A stretch of DNA of 64,000 nucleotides from the NCBI GenBank assembly GCA_027625915.1, contig JANTQA010000045.1, forward strand, positions 3,534,001-3,598,000, in the 5' to 3' direction. Shown here in pieces: positions 23,852 through 34,649 of this stretch. Both the position numbers and the translations under genes were made by a program. Below the pieces are notes generated by a model. That model did not search any database. It saw only the letters and a list, made by a program, of their open reading frames with translations, and was not told where the DNA came from. The first letter of the stretch is position 1. Every line of letters begins with the position of its first letter. The DNA comes from Anaeramoeba flamelloides. Lineage: Eukaryota; Metamonada; Anaeramoebidae.

Positions 23852-24375
23852 TAAGATTAAAATAGTTTTGTAATTGTTGTTATTTTTTCTGTTTCGTTGC
23901 TGTTGTATTTGCATTTGTCGTTGTTGAATTTGCGGTTTTTGCTATTATTAATTCTTTTTATGTAAATGGCAATATTGAGTACTTAAGCTTGTAAACTTTC
24001 TACATCTCCCATTTAATTTTGTAAATGCTAAACATTGTTTCGTATTTTTAGTATTTATTTTGTGATCTTTTTTGTTTTTTGTGTTTTTTTGGATTTTTTT
24101 TTTGTTTGGTATATATTTTTTTTTGAATATTTACCTTACTGTTTATCTTCTCAGTTTTACATTCTAAAGTAAAATCGATATCCTTTTTTTTTTTGCTTAT
24201 TATTATTTGTGTTAATATCTTTTTTGATGGTTTTCTTTTTTTTTCGTTTTTTTGATGATTTTCATCAGTTCCAATATATATATTAAAAAACTTTTTATTG
24301 AATTTATTGAATTGTTTTAAAAGTTTAAGGTCTTTATTTTTTGGGTTATATTTTTTATTTTTAAAATATTCGTTA

Positions 24376-24572
24376 CAGTCAGTTTCACTTTTAAGGCACA
24401 AACATTCAACGAAATTTAAGGCACAAAAAAAATCTCAAATTAAGGCACAAAATTCAAATTCTAGTAAAAATAAATTGTAAAAATTAAAATTACAAATTTT
24501 GTGCCTTAATTTGAGATTTTTTTGTGCCTTAAATTTCGTTGAAAGTTTGTGCCTTAAAAGTGAAACTGAATG
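24376..24572. mobile_element. CAGT-family MITE, copy 3
   Basis: A 197-bp palindromic element, CAGTCAGTTTCAC at the left and GTGAAACTGAATG at the right, with TA on both sides. It differs from copy 2 at few positions. It interrupts the Lys-rich part of the RRM/C3H gene remnant. Confidence 0.9.
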
Positions 24573-24966
24573 TACTTGTTGAAGACACCTTGCTGTTGTT
24601 TGTTGTATCTGTTATTTTTGTTTATTCGTTGTTCTCTATTGTTGTGCTTGTTGTACTTGCTGTACTGATTGTAATGGTTGCACTTGTTGTTGTTTGTTGT
24701 ACTTCTGTTTAATCCTACAATTTATTTGTTTTATGATTTTGTTAGGGATCCTTTTTTTCTTTTTTTAAGCTTCTCTGTATTATTCTACATTCAAACATGA
24801 AAACTATTAGGGAACTGATAAGATCTTCATTTATAATTTTTGGTTTGAATTTATCTTAAAAAACTTTAAAAAGAAAAAGAAAAAACAAAGAATAATTACA
24901 AATATTCAGAAACCACCAATTATTAAACTTGGTATTTAAATGATAATATCTTGTTTATAATTAGTA

Positions 24967-25163
24967 CAGTCAGTTTCACTTTTAAGGCACAAACTTTCAA
25001 CGAAATTTAAGGCACAAAAAAATCTCAAATTAAGCAACAAAATTTGGAATTTCATTTTTTACAATTTATTTTTGCTAGAATTTGAATTTTGTGCCTTAAT
25101 TTGAGATTTTTTTTGTGCCTTAAATTTCGTTGAAAGTTTGTTCCTTAAAAGTGAAACTGACTG
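24967..25163. mobile_element. CAGT-family MITE, copy 4
   Basis: A 197-bp palindromic element with TA at both borders and the same ends as copy 2. The central loop is in the opposite orientation to copies 2 and 3. It lies immediately after the second RRM of the decayed gene. Confidence 0.9.
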
Positions 25164-26080
25164 TAAAATTAAAAAATTTCTTTTTTAAAATTCTTCAATT
25201 GTGTAGGGATAATTTACCCGAATGTTTTTGTAAGTTTAAATATACATTCTTATTAGAAAGGGTAATTTTAGTACTCCCTTTGAAACGCTTATATCTATCA
25301 TAATATAATTCTATATCTTTGAATTGAGAGATTTTCTTCAGCAAATTTTCAATTTCAGTCAATTTAGCACGATATGGTAGATTACACATAAAGACCGTAT
25401 TTTTTGCGATTTCCTTGTTATGTGAAAAAAAAATTTTTTGATGAAAGATCTCTTTTGTGATCTTTTTTTATCATTTTTTTTTATTTGTTGTGGAATCACG
25501 ATTTTGATTTCTAAGACCTTTTTTGGTGGTATATGTGTTCGTGTCATTGCCTTTCGATCAGTAATTTTTTCTCTTATTTTTATTATTTTTTTTTCTTTTT
25601 TTTTTTAAAAAGTTTTATTTTTGTTTATTGAGTGATTTTGTTGATGGGAGTTGTTTTGTCGACGCATACACTGAGACGTATTTTTTGCTCTTCTTTTTCT
25701 TTTTCTTTTACTTCATTATTTGCTAAATAAGAATTTTTTTTTCTTTTTTTTTTCTTGTTTTTGTTTTTATTTTCCCAGGTTCATATTCTGTTACTGTGAT
25801 TGTTCTTTTACAAAAAGAAAATTTGTTTGAAAGTTGTTGGTTCATTCTTATTTCATTGGCTTTTGATAATGTTGTCAGAATAGCGAGTCCATTGTTCGGG
25901 TTTTTTTTATTTAGTAAAATTTACAAGTTTGGTGAACAATGGGTTTTCTTTTTTATAAGTTGAACTAGTTTATCAATAGAATATTGTCTCGGCAAGTTTT
26001 TTATAAATAGTTTCTTTATTTTATTTGTTTTCATATTTTGTAATTGTTCCAAATTAAAAGTAGGATTTTGCTGCAATAAT

Positions 26081-27762
26081 AAAAAAAAGTTAAAATAAAT
26101 TTAACATTTTTTTCTAGTTTTTTTTTTCAAAATATTTGAATTTCTCATCAAAAAGCGAAATGACTTTTGTTTCAAAAAAAATATTATATTTTCTGCTCTC
26201 TTTATAACCATTAAAAACAAGATTTTAAATTTCTAAATTGATAAAATTAGATAAAAAAAAAACAGAAATATATTTTAAAGCTTAAAATTCTTTCAGAAAA
26301 CGCAATTTAGGATTTTGGTTGGTTTCCTTTTTTTATAAAAATTTCACTTTTTGGGTAATAATCTTATCAATTATTTTTCTTTCATGAATTGCAAAAAATT
26401 TCTAGATACTTGGTGTGAAACAAAAAGTTCTAAAAATCAAACAAACATTCAAGCGGAGAGTTCCTTTGATCGATTTGAAAATGTTAAATTCCACTTTCAT
26501 AGGTTTATAATTCTGTTTTTTTACAATAACCTAAAAATTTTTCTGAAGAGTTTTGAAATGAATTTACCCCTTTAAGATTAGTTTCAGTGACAAGAGTCTT
26601 GAAAAAATTTTGAATTCTGAGTTATTTTTTTTGTTTTTTGTTAAAAGGGTAAATGAAATAAATAGATTTTTTACCATTTGGAGAATCTAATTGTACAATT
26701 ATTCACAAAAACACCACCCCCTTGGAGCCAATATAAGACCTTCCTTACTCATTAGAATATGTTCTTTTTCTCAAAAGAAAAAATTTTGGAAAACTTTTCA
26801 AAATTCCAATTCTTTTTTGTTGATAATTGTTTTTTCGAAGATTCACTTTTAACACTCACAAATTTATAGAATGATTTCCACTTAAGGGTGATTTCCGAAC
26901 AGGAAAGTTATTTTTTTTTATACACAATTGATCCAATAAAAACAAAAATTTGACTTTTTGATGAAAAGAAATTGAACTTAAAAAGTTTAAAAGAGCTTTT
27001 CGATTCTTGACCATCTGATCTATGAAATTCTCAAGGATTTTCTGAAACATTTTATCCAAAAAAAAAAGGTGAAAGAAAACTGATGGTATGACAAATTTCG
27101 CTCTTTTCTTCACTTTTCGAGAAAAAACTTTTCAAAAAAATCAAAAATCCCCAAAAAAATTCTTTAATTTTTAAACTGGCTTATTTGAATCCAATTAAAG
27201 AATAATATTTTATTTGGGTTCTTGTGTTAATTCGTTTAAGGTTCGATTGTAAAATACTTGTTGTGAATTATTGTGAATTGTTGTCAAAGACTTTACCCCA
27301 ACTTTTTAATTGCTTTTTTCAAGATTCAACCCTAAAGTAAACAAATATTTTTTTCTCAGTTTTACAAGACAACTATATATCGAACTCAACAGGTTGGTTC
27401 ATACCCCGAGACATTAAAAAAGGCTTGTTTTTGTTTGATTCTTCTATACCAACTTGAAAAAGATTTGTTGTTTTGATTATTATGTGATTTTTTTTCCAAA
27501 TTAATAAGATCGAAAAGAAAAGATAAAATTCTAATTGATCTCAAGACGTTTTCGTCTTGTGCTTCTTCTCTTTTCATCATATTCTAGCTTTGATAAAACT
27601 CGATTGAAAAGTTTTTTTTTTCTACATCAATCCTTTAATTTTAAAAACAGGAATGACATTTGCTATGCTCTGTTTTCTATTGAAAAATTGAATTAAAGAT
27701 CAACCAAAATTGATGAAAGTGGTTTGAAAATTCCATTTATGTTGAGAAGTATTTTAAAGTAT
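26081..27762. other. Intergenic, no recognised gene
   Basis: Open stretches at 26351-26575 (plus), 26856-27113 (minus, 85 codons, MFQKILENFIDQMVKNRKAL within it) and 27386-27580 (minus, MMKREEAQDENVLRSIRIL) are too short and unrecognised to be called genes. The last two have fairly protein-like composition and could be exon relics. Nothing else is supported. Confidence 0.35.
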
Positions 27763-28252
27763 AGTAGGGAAAAAAATACCGGACATGAAAAAAATCCCGG
27801 ACAAGATTTTTAATTGTGGGTATTAGTAAAATTTTTGTCTAATTTCAATGAAATCCTTATTATAAATAACCAATTTTTTTATGAGATTAGTAATAAACCT
27901 ACCTAAAGTCCATCAAAGTAAGGTGTCTCTAGAATACTCGAGTAATTGTTTGATAGCCATATGTTGATCAACTTTTTTTGAAAAATAATCCAGTTTTATT
28001 GAGGTTTACGAGAGTTTGGAAAATGATAATTTTTCTTCTTGTTTTTTGATTGATTGAATGGTGTTTTGAACAAGTGTGATTTCATCAATCATCATTCTAA
28101 TAAGTGGGGGGGTTATAATTGAAAAAGTTCGATTCTTAAAAAAAGGAATTTGATTGTAATTAAATGAAGTTACACAATAATTTTACTAATATTCACAATT
28201 AAAAATCTTGTCCGGGATTTTTTTTCATGTCCGGTATTTTTTTCACTACTCT
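27763..28252 (+). mobile_element. CCGGACATG-family MITE, copy 1
   Basis: A 490-bp element with long inverted ends: GGGAAAAAAATACCGGACAT ... then ATCCCGGACAAGATTT on the left, mirrored on the right. The unique middle contains GAATACTCGAGTAATTGTTT. It is bounded by ATAGTA and CTACTCTA, so a TA target is possible. Reverse-oriented copies lie at 43675-44175 (decayed) and 56750-57239 (well preserved). No coding capacity. Confidence 0.85.
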
Positions 28253-31200
28253 AAACATTTTCTTTCATCCATCCTTGTAATCAAAAAAAATATTTGAGAA
28301 TGAAAAAATTTGTAAAAAAAAATATTGCAAAAAATTCCTTATTTACCGTTTGGCTGTTATGATCTGTTCACTTCTTTTCAATACCAGTTTTTATGTTTTT
28401 TCCAAAATCGGTTAGCAATTGTTTTTTTAGTTTGAGCATTCGAGTTGAGAAAAAATTTTTACTTTTTTTTTTTTTTTCCATATTTCTCTTTTATTAAGAT
28501 CGTTTTCCAAAAATTCAACCTGAATTTTTAATAACACTCAATAAAATTCTGGAAATTGAAAATGCAAGAAAAATGTTAGAACTAACATTTTTTTAAGAAA
28601 GATCGAAAAATATATATTTTTCAATTTGAAAACTTTTAATCCAACGACTATCTTAGGAACTGAAAAAATTCTAGATCTTGACAAGATCATTTAATCTTGT
28701 GAGTCTTGTGTTTTTTCATTTCACTATCTTTTTTTTTTTTGAGACTTTGATTTATGATTTTATGATGATAATAACTGAAGACAAAAACGTATTAATAGTG
28801 TCTGTAAACTCAATTTAATTTTTGAAAAGATCTTGGGTTTTTTCGACTAACAATTAGAACATAAATATTTTTGCAAACATGCATGAAAAATTGACATTTA
28901 GTAGGGGAAATCATAGTATTTGTTAGTTTGATAACCATTTCTTAATTTACAAATAAATCTCAATTATTGAAACTAAACCCGATCGAATGATTAAATTTGG
29001 TTAATATGCCCCTTTTTGTTTATAAAGTTTTGATTTTTCAAATATTGTGATATTGTCAAAAAAAAAAAAGTTTTTTCAAATTACACTTAATTACTAAGTC
29101 AACAGGATGACTGAATATCAGTCTTTATACTTGCTTTTCATCAAATTAGTCAACTTTTTTGACAAATTTATGTTTTCTCTCAAACTATTTTATAACTTAA
29201 CATTGAATAAGAGTACAGTTGTTTCAATTACCCGTGTTGACTTCTTTCTTTGTGTTTTTCAAAATTTTTTGTGTTGTTTTTGTAAATAACTGTTGTTTTT
29301 TTTTTTTAAAGGTTGTTTTTTTTGCTTTAAGTAAGGTTTTTGGTTTTTATTTTGTGTTTAATCAAAAATACAGTCCAGTGAAACCTTGTGGTTTCCAAAA
29401 CAAACGTATTGAAATCAAATCGATCATATAATCAAAGTGTTTTTCTACAACCTTCAAGACCAATCTCCTCAGAAAAGAGATCTAATTCAACCAAATTTAA
29501 ACAAATCAACACTAAAATTCACAATAACCAAATCTTTCAGTTTGATCCAATACAAACCCAAAAAGGATAAAAAGAGACCAAGCTTTTCTGAAAAACTGTT
29601 TGGTATCTCCGCATTATCAAAAATGAGATATCAATTTTTCAAAGTTTTTTGAAATTGAAAACCAAAAATTTCGTTTCTTTTTCCTTTTTCCCCTCAAGTC
29701 AATAGTCTCCAAACCATATCTTGTAATTGGATGACTTTATTTGGTGTTTTGGTACTTTTTTGACCTCTATTGGTTGAGATAAGAATCCTCAGTGAACCAA
29801 TATTTCATTTTGAATCAAAAGTTAATTATCCGAGATTTTAACTGATTAAAATTAAACAAGAACAATGCCAATGACCAAATTATTTAAAAATCAATTATTT
29901 TTCAACCATTTACATAATGAGAGAGAATTAGGTCCCCTAAAAACTGTCAACACTCATCGGTTATATCAAGATCTTTCAATTTTTCAATCAATAATAAGAA
30001 ACAATGTATTGGAAAACTTTGAAAAAAAATTTCAATTATTACTTCAAGATTGAAAGTATTATTGCCAATACAGACTTCCTTTTTAAAAATAAACACACCC
30101 TTGAAAAGTTTTCATTTTCAACAACAATTAAAAACACAAAACACTGTTTAAAGATTTTTTAACAACAATTAAAAACACAAAATCTGGAAAACAACAGTAA
30201 AAGTCTGAAAAACAAAATTTATTTAAGTCAACACAGGTTATTGAAAGAACTATACTGTTCATCTTTTCGGATCTATTGAAGTTAACCATCTTCCACTGAA
30301 ACGGAGTACCCACAACTCAGTTTTCAATCACAATCAGATATAAAGTCTTGATAAATGTCAAAAATTTTGTAAAATTTACTTTTCAAAGTTTTTGACAATT
30401 CATTTGTAAATTTTAAAGTTTTGTGAATAATCACGAGAAAGTGAACCAAAAAAAGTGAAAGAGGGAAATCAAGTGAATCACTGTTTTTAATTGCGATCAC
30501 TAATAGAACCTGAAAACAAAGTCAGAATCATTAAAAGAAGAAACAAAGAGACTTCAAAGAATATTTCAGTGAAAATTACTATTCAATTTAAATCTACTTC
30601 AATATCGAAATTCCTAGTGTGGTTTTGGAGATCTCTAAAATATTCGATTTTTTCAATAAATTTTTAATAATTGATAAATCAAAAACCAAACTCCTACAAA
30701 AAGATAGTATTTAAAAAACTGTTATTGTGGCGATTACCCCATTTGTTTGTAATCATTTATTTTTTTTAATTGATCTTGCTTGACTTTTTCTTTTTTCGTT
30801 CTCTATTAAAAACCGTGTTAAACTTTTTTGGAAACTTGTTTCAATTTTGTTCCAAATGTTGTTAAAAATTTTCAAGAGATCGCTTAAAAAAAGTTAAAAA
30901 CTTTTAAAATTTTTATTATTGAGAATTAATTATTTTTTTATTAAAAAATCAACCACGATACATAGACACTAGGATCCACTAGATCGTGAGTATGTATTTT
31001 GAAATATTTTCAGTTTACCTGTTTAAAATTCAAGATCTACAAATTTCAACTAACTTGATTGTAAAATAATTGGTTTGTTCTCGAAAAATTTAGTAATTTT
31101 ATTGCCTATTATTTCTCCTTTATTGTGACATAACAGTCTGAAAAAGATTTTTTTTTTATTTGTAACATCCCATACAACCTTTAACTAATTTGGTTTTCAA

Positions 31201-33405
31201 AAAACTATGAACATAGCTTTTAAAAATCCTGTTAATTGTGAACTAAAAAAGCTGAAAATTTTTAAACATCTTTCTAAAAAAAAAATTACCGGTCAATAAT
31301 GAATACAAAATGGCCAAAATTACCAATATTAAAAAAGGGAATAGCAAAGTCACTTGTTCTTTTAGTAAATTGAAATCTTATAATAATTTTGGAAAATCGA
31401 TTTCAAAAAAAGTTTGATTGAAAACTTTGATACTTTCATAGGCAACAAATAGTAAAAACCATGTAATCACAACAGTTTTTCACAATGACGATGAGTCCCA
31501 CAATGAGAAAAAACTGGTTGTAAATTTGATGATTGATATTTGCTGAATCTAAGAAGATTAAAAAAAAATTTATTCTGAATTTTCTACTACCTTTTTACCT
31601 TTTTACCTTTTTCCTTTTTTTAAAACATTATACCTCAAGAAACTGAGTGTTTTATTGGTGTTGTAAATTGCATTGTTGAAAACAAAATTTAAGGTTGTTT
31701 AAATTACGAGTTTTGACAAACTCGAACCAATTTAAAATTTTCCATCTGTTGTTTTTTTTTCAGATTTCGTATTTGGATCAAATATAATTACTATAAACTT
31801 TGATAGGATTTAAATTGCCTTATTGGGGTTCGTTCTTTGCTTAAGATAAATAGTTCAAAAGGATTAATTACAAATTTTTCGAACATTTCGAAAAAAGTTA
31901 CAAATGATGTGGGATAAATTGATTTTCAAATTAAACTTCAAAAAATCATTTTCATTTTATTTTTGAAGGAAAATTTCAATTTAATTCTATGCAAAACTTG
32001 GTAAATGCTTTTTTTAAATTAATTTTATCAGTCTAATTTATTTATTTTATACTGTAGCCATACCATTCATTTATATGTTCCATTTCCTTCTACATTCAAA
32101 TAATATTTTTATAATGAGCTAATTTTTAATAAAAGGGTTAAAGGAAAAAAAAAACATTGGTTAGATCCACAATTGAACTTGTAAAGTATTTTTTTTTAAA
32201 CAGTTCAGTCATGAGTACTCTTTAAATTCCTGGGACTATCGGTTCGAATTGAATTTCTGTTGATTTTTCATCGTTTTTCAATACTTTTATTTGCATTATA
32301 AATTGGAAAACTTTAGACTGAATTTTCAATATTTTTCTAATTACTGAGTGTTCAAAATTACATCTTACTTCTTGACAATACAATTTCTAAGTGAAAAATC
32401 TCGAAAAGGAAGCGAAAAGTTTAACCCATATACTTTCCAAAAACTAGTATTTAATTTTTGGTAAATCACAAAAAGTAGTTAATATATCATTTTTTATAAG
32501 AAGCACTGTTATAAACGCAAGAGCAATGATTGAAAAAAAAATATTTCATTAAGTGAAGAGAAATATAATTGTTTAAATTAAAAATCCCTTACAGAAATCA
32601 CAATTAAGCGAACAAAAAAAATTTGTCCAAGTTTCAAAATAAAAAATATGTGTTTTTTTTTTTATAGAAGACCGATAAATCAAAGGATCAAAGAAACTGA
32701 TAATAAACCCTATTTAAACATGGTACTGGTTTCTTAAAGTTCAATTATTTTAAAATAAATTAAAAAAATAAAGGATCAAATTGCGAAAATATATCTCAAA
32801 AAATAATTCAATTTTTCTGAACAAAATTTTATTCACCTTAAATCATCAAAAAAAAATCTCAAAACAATGAGAATATTATCAAAAAATTTTCAACAAATTG
32901 CATACCTAATTTAAATTTTCCTGAAAATATCCATATGTTTACTTTCAAAATTGATTTGAACTTAGGTATACTATTTGGTAGTCAATTGGATGTTGCCTTG
33001 GTACAAGAAGAAAAAAAGCACTGATTATCTTTTGAAACCTCTAGTATGAAAAAATAAAATTGAAAAAAAAAAAGTTAGACAAAACTACAACTTCATTTAT
33101 CATTTCATTCTTGTAAATAAAGTTTATTCAAAATATAATCAACATTCCAGTCCCAAAAAAAATTGAGGCTGTTGTATTTATTATTGTCAATAGTACTACG
33201 ATTTTGAAAAGTCTCTAGTCTAGAAAAAAAGGTCTATTTTGAGGGTAAAAAATTTTCAATCGATGTAACAATGAATTTTCCTTAAATTCAACTTTAGGAT
33301 ATTTTTTTAAAGAGATAATAACTAATAGTTTTGAAAACACTCATCTCATCTAAAAAACTCAAATACAGAAAAAAAATAACGGATGATAAATATTGTGAGT
33401 GTAAT
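28253..33405. other. 5-kb intergenic region with little structure
   Basis: No gene was recognised. Imperfect inverted segments at 29212-29310 and 30120-30260 (both containing GTGTTGACTT and TTGTGTTTTT motifs) suggest an old foldback of about 1 kb. A 62-codon frame at 29865-30053 (MPMTKLFKNQLFFNHL) between them is unidentified. 31480-31530 holds a small imperfect hairpin. The remainder is AT-rich DNA without visible features. Confidence 0.35.
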
Positions 33406-33411
33406 TAAAGT

Positions 33412-33575
33412 GCCTAGCTTTTTTTACTTTTTGAAATAAACCGAAAATTTCTGAAATTTTCTGTTTATTTCAAAAATAAAAAAAAACCTAAAGGAAGTGT
33501 TCTAGGTTTTCCCGAATTCAAAAGAAGAGAGAAAAATCTATGATTTTAATTTATTCTTTTAAATTCTGGAAAACC
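33412..33575. mobile_element. Hairpin pair (type B then type A)
   Basis: A type-B palindrome (33412-33490, TTTACTTTTTGAAATAAAC arms) preceded by GTGCCTAG is followed by GTGTTCTAGG and a type-A palindrome (33505-33575, CCGAATTCAAAAGAAG arm). This is a two-unit version of the arrays seen elsewhere and sits next to dispersed repeat D, as array 1 does. Confidence 0.7.
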
Positions 33576-33594
33576 GAACCGAAAAAAAAAGAAA

Positions 33595-34640
33595 AAATAT
33601 TTTTTCCAATTTAAAACATTAAATTATTCTTTTATAGTCCAAATGATTGTTTCCCTTTTTGAAAGATATTCATTAGATTTAAAATACTTTTAAAGTATTA
33701 TAAAATTACCTTTTTTCATTGAAAAAAAAAGTTTTCAAATTTTTTACTATTAAGGGTCAAGTCATTTACCGTGAAAAGGCACCATACTCAAGGTGTGACC
33801 TGAGACCAAAAAGGGTATTGTGAAATAGCCCTTCTTTTGGTTGACAAAATTCAAATAACAAAAAAAAAAAATTAATAGGATCTCTTTGACAAAAAATTAA
33901 ACAAAGAAAAATAAGTTTAAAAGAGTTCTCAATTTCTAAAAATCAAAATTTAAAAAAAACAATTCTGCTTTTCTCATTTTCTTTTTCAAAAGAGGTTAAA
34001 TTTCTTTAATTTAAAACAAATTGCTTTCTTGAATTTCGCAATCAATTTTATTCGATTTAGTCTGATTTGTGGTTATTTTAAAACCCTCTAAATTTGACCG
34101 AGTAAGGATTAGGTAATAGTCTTTCAATAAAAATAACTCATTTGAAAAATGAAAAAAAAGAAAAAAAAGTCACCAAGATCTCAAAAAGCGCCAAAGATCG
34201 ACACTTCAAAACTGACATTGTTGTTTTCAGAACTGTAATTCACAACCATTCCAATTGGAAATTGAGTGTCTCTCTTTGGCGCTTTTTTCTAAAAAGGTCC
34301 TCATTTTTGGTTGTTGATTTTTGGAGATCGATTGTACATCATAGGTTGGTTGGTTTTTGATTGGTGTTAGGTCCTCATAAAAATTACAAAAAAGTTTTTT
34401 TCCATTTCAGAATAAAAAATTTCACTGTAATGACTCGACCATTAAATTGAAAAAAATATTATAAGAACCTGGAAAATTGGTTTTTCCTACTTAAATTGTA
34501 AAATATCTTGAAAAATATTTTTTGGTCAAAGATCTTTTATTAACCAATAGTGTTTATTCGAATTAAAGTTATTAAAAAGGGTTAAATTAGCAAAAATTTA
34601 ATTTTTTTTGGAAAAAATTTTTCAGGATCGAGACAGGAAT
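33595..34640 (-). repeat. Dispersed repeat D, copy 2, split by a TTAA element
   Basis: It matches 13830-14190 in reverse orientation: AATTGGAAAAAATATT, ATTTGGACTAT, AAAAGTATTTTAAAT, then, after the insertion, AAAAGATCTTTGACCAAAA. The intact copy shows the empty site of the insertion. Confidence 0.65.
33754..34441. mobile_element. TTAA-flanked element inside repeat D
   Basis: 688 bp with inverted ends GGGTCAAGTCATTTACCGTG and CACTGTAATGACTCGACC, bordered by TTAA at 33750-33753 and 34442-34445. The empty site in repeat D copy 1 has one TTAA. Inside is a secondary hairpin with AAAGCGCCAAAGA arms (34184-34290). A 72-codon frame (34142-34360) is a chance product of that region. Probably a piggyBac-type MITE, a different family from 11109-11661. 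Confidence 0.75.
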
Positions 34641-34649
34641 TATAGTTGT

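Larger units (their letters stand above)
23880..26080 (-). pseudogene. Degenerate two-RRM plus C3H protein gene (host RNA-binding protein or LINE ORF1)
   Basis: Minus strand, in order: RRM 1 at about 26030-25790 (KKLFIKNLPRQYSIDKLVQL ... LAILTTLSKANE), a basic Lys/Glu linker, RRM 2 at about 25420-25150 (NTVFMCNLPYRAKLTEIENL ... YDRYKRFKGSTKITL), an Asn/Gln-rich stretch, a Lys-rich stretch (24401-24048), and a C-x9-C-x10-C-x2-H motif near 24030-23945 (QCLAFTKLNGRC ... YCHLHKK). RNP-like blocks are clear in both RRMs. In-frame stops, frame changes and two MITEs (24376-24572, 24967-25163) break it. Type I LINE ORF1 proteins have RRMs with zinc knuckles, and LINE ORF2 debris follows downstream; nucleolar RBM34/Nop12-like proteins also have paired RRMs. 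I cannot decide between the two. Confidence 0.6.
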
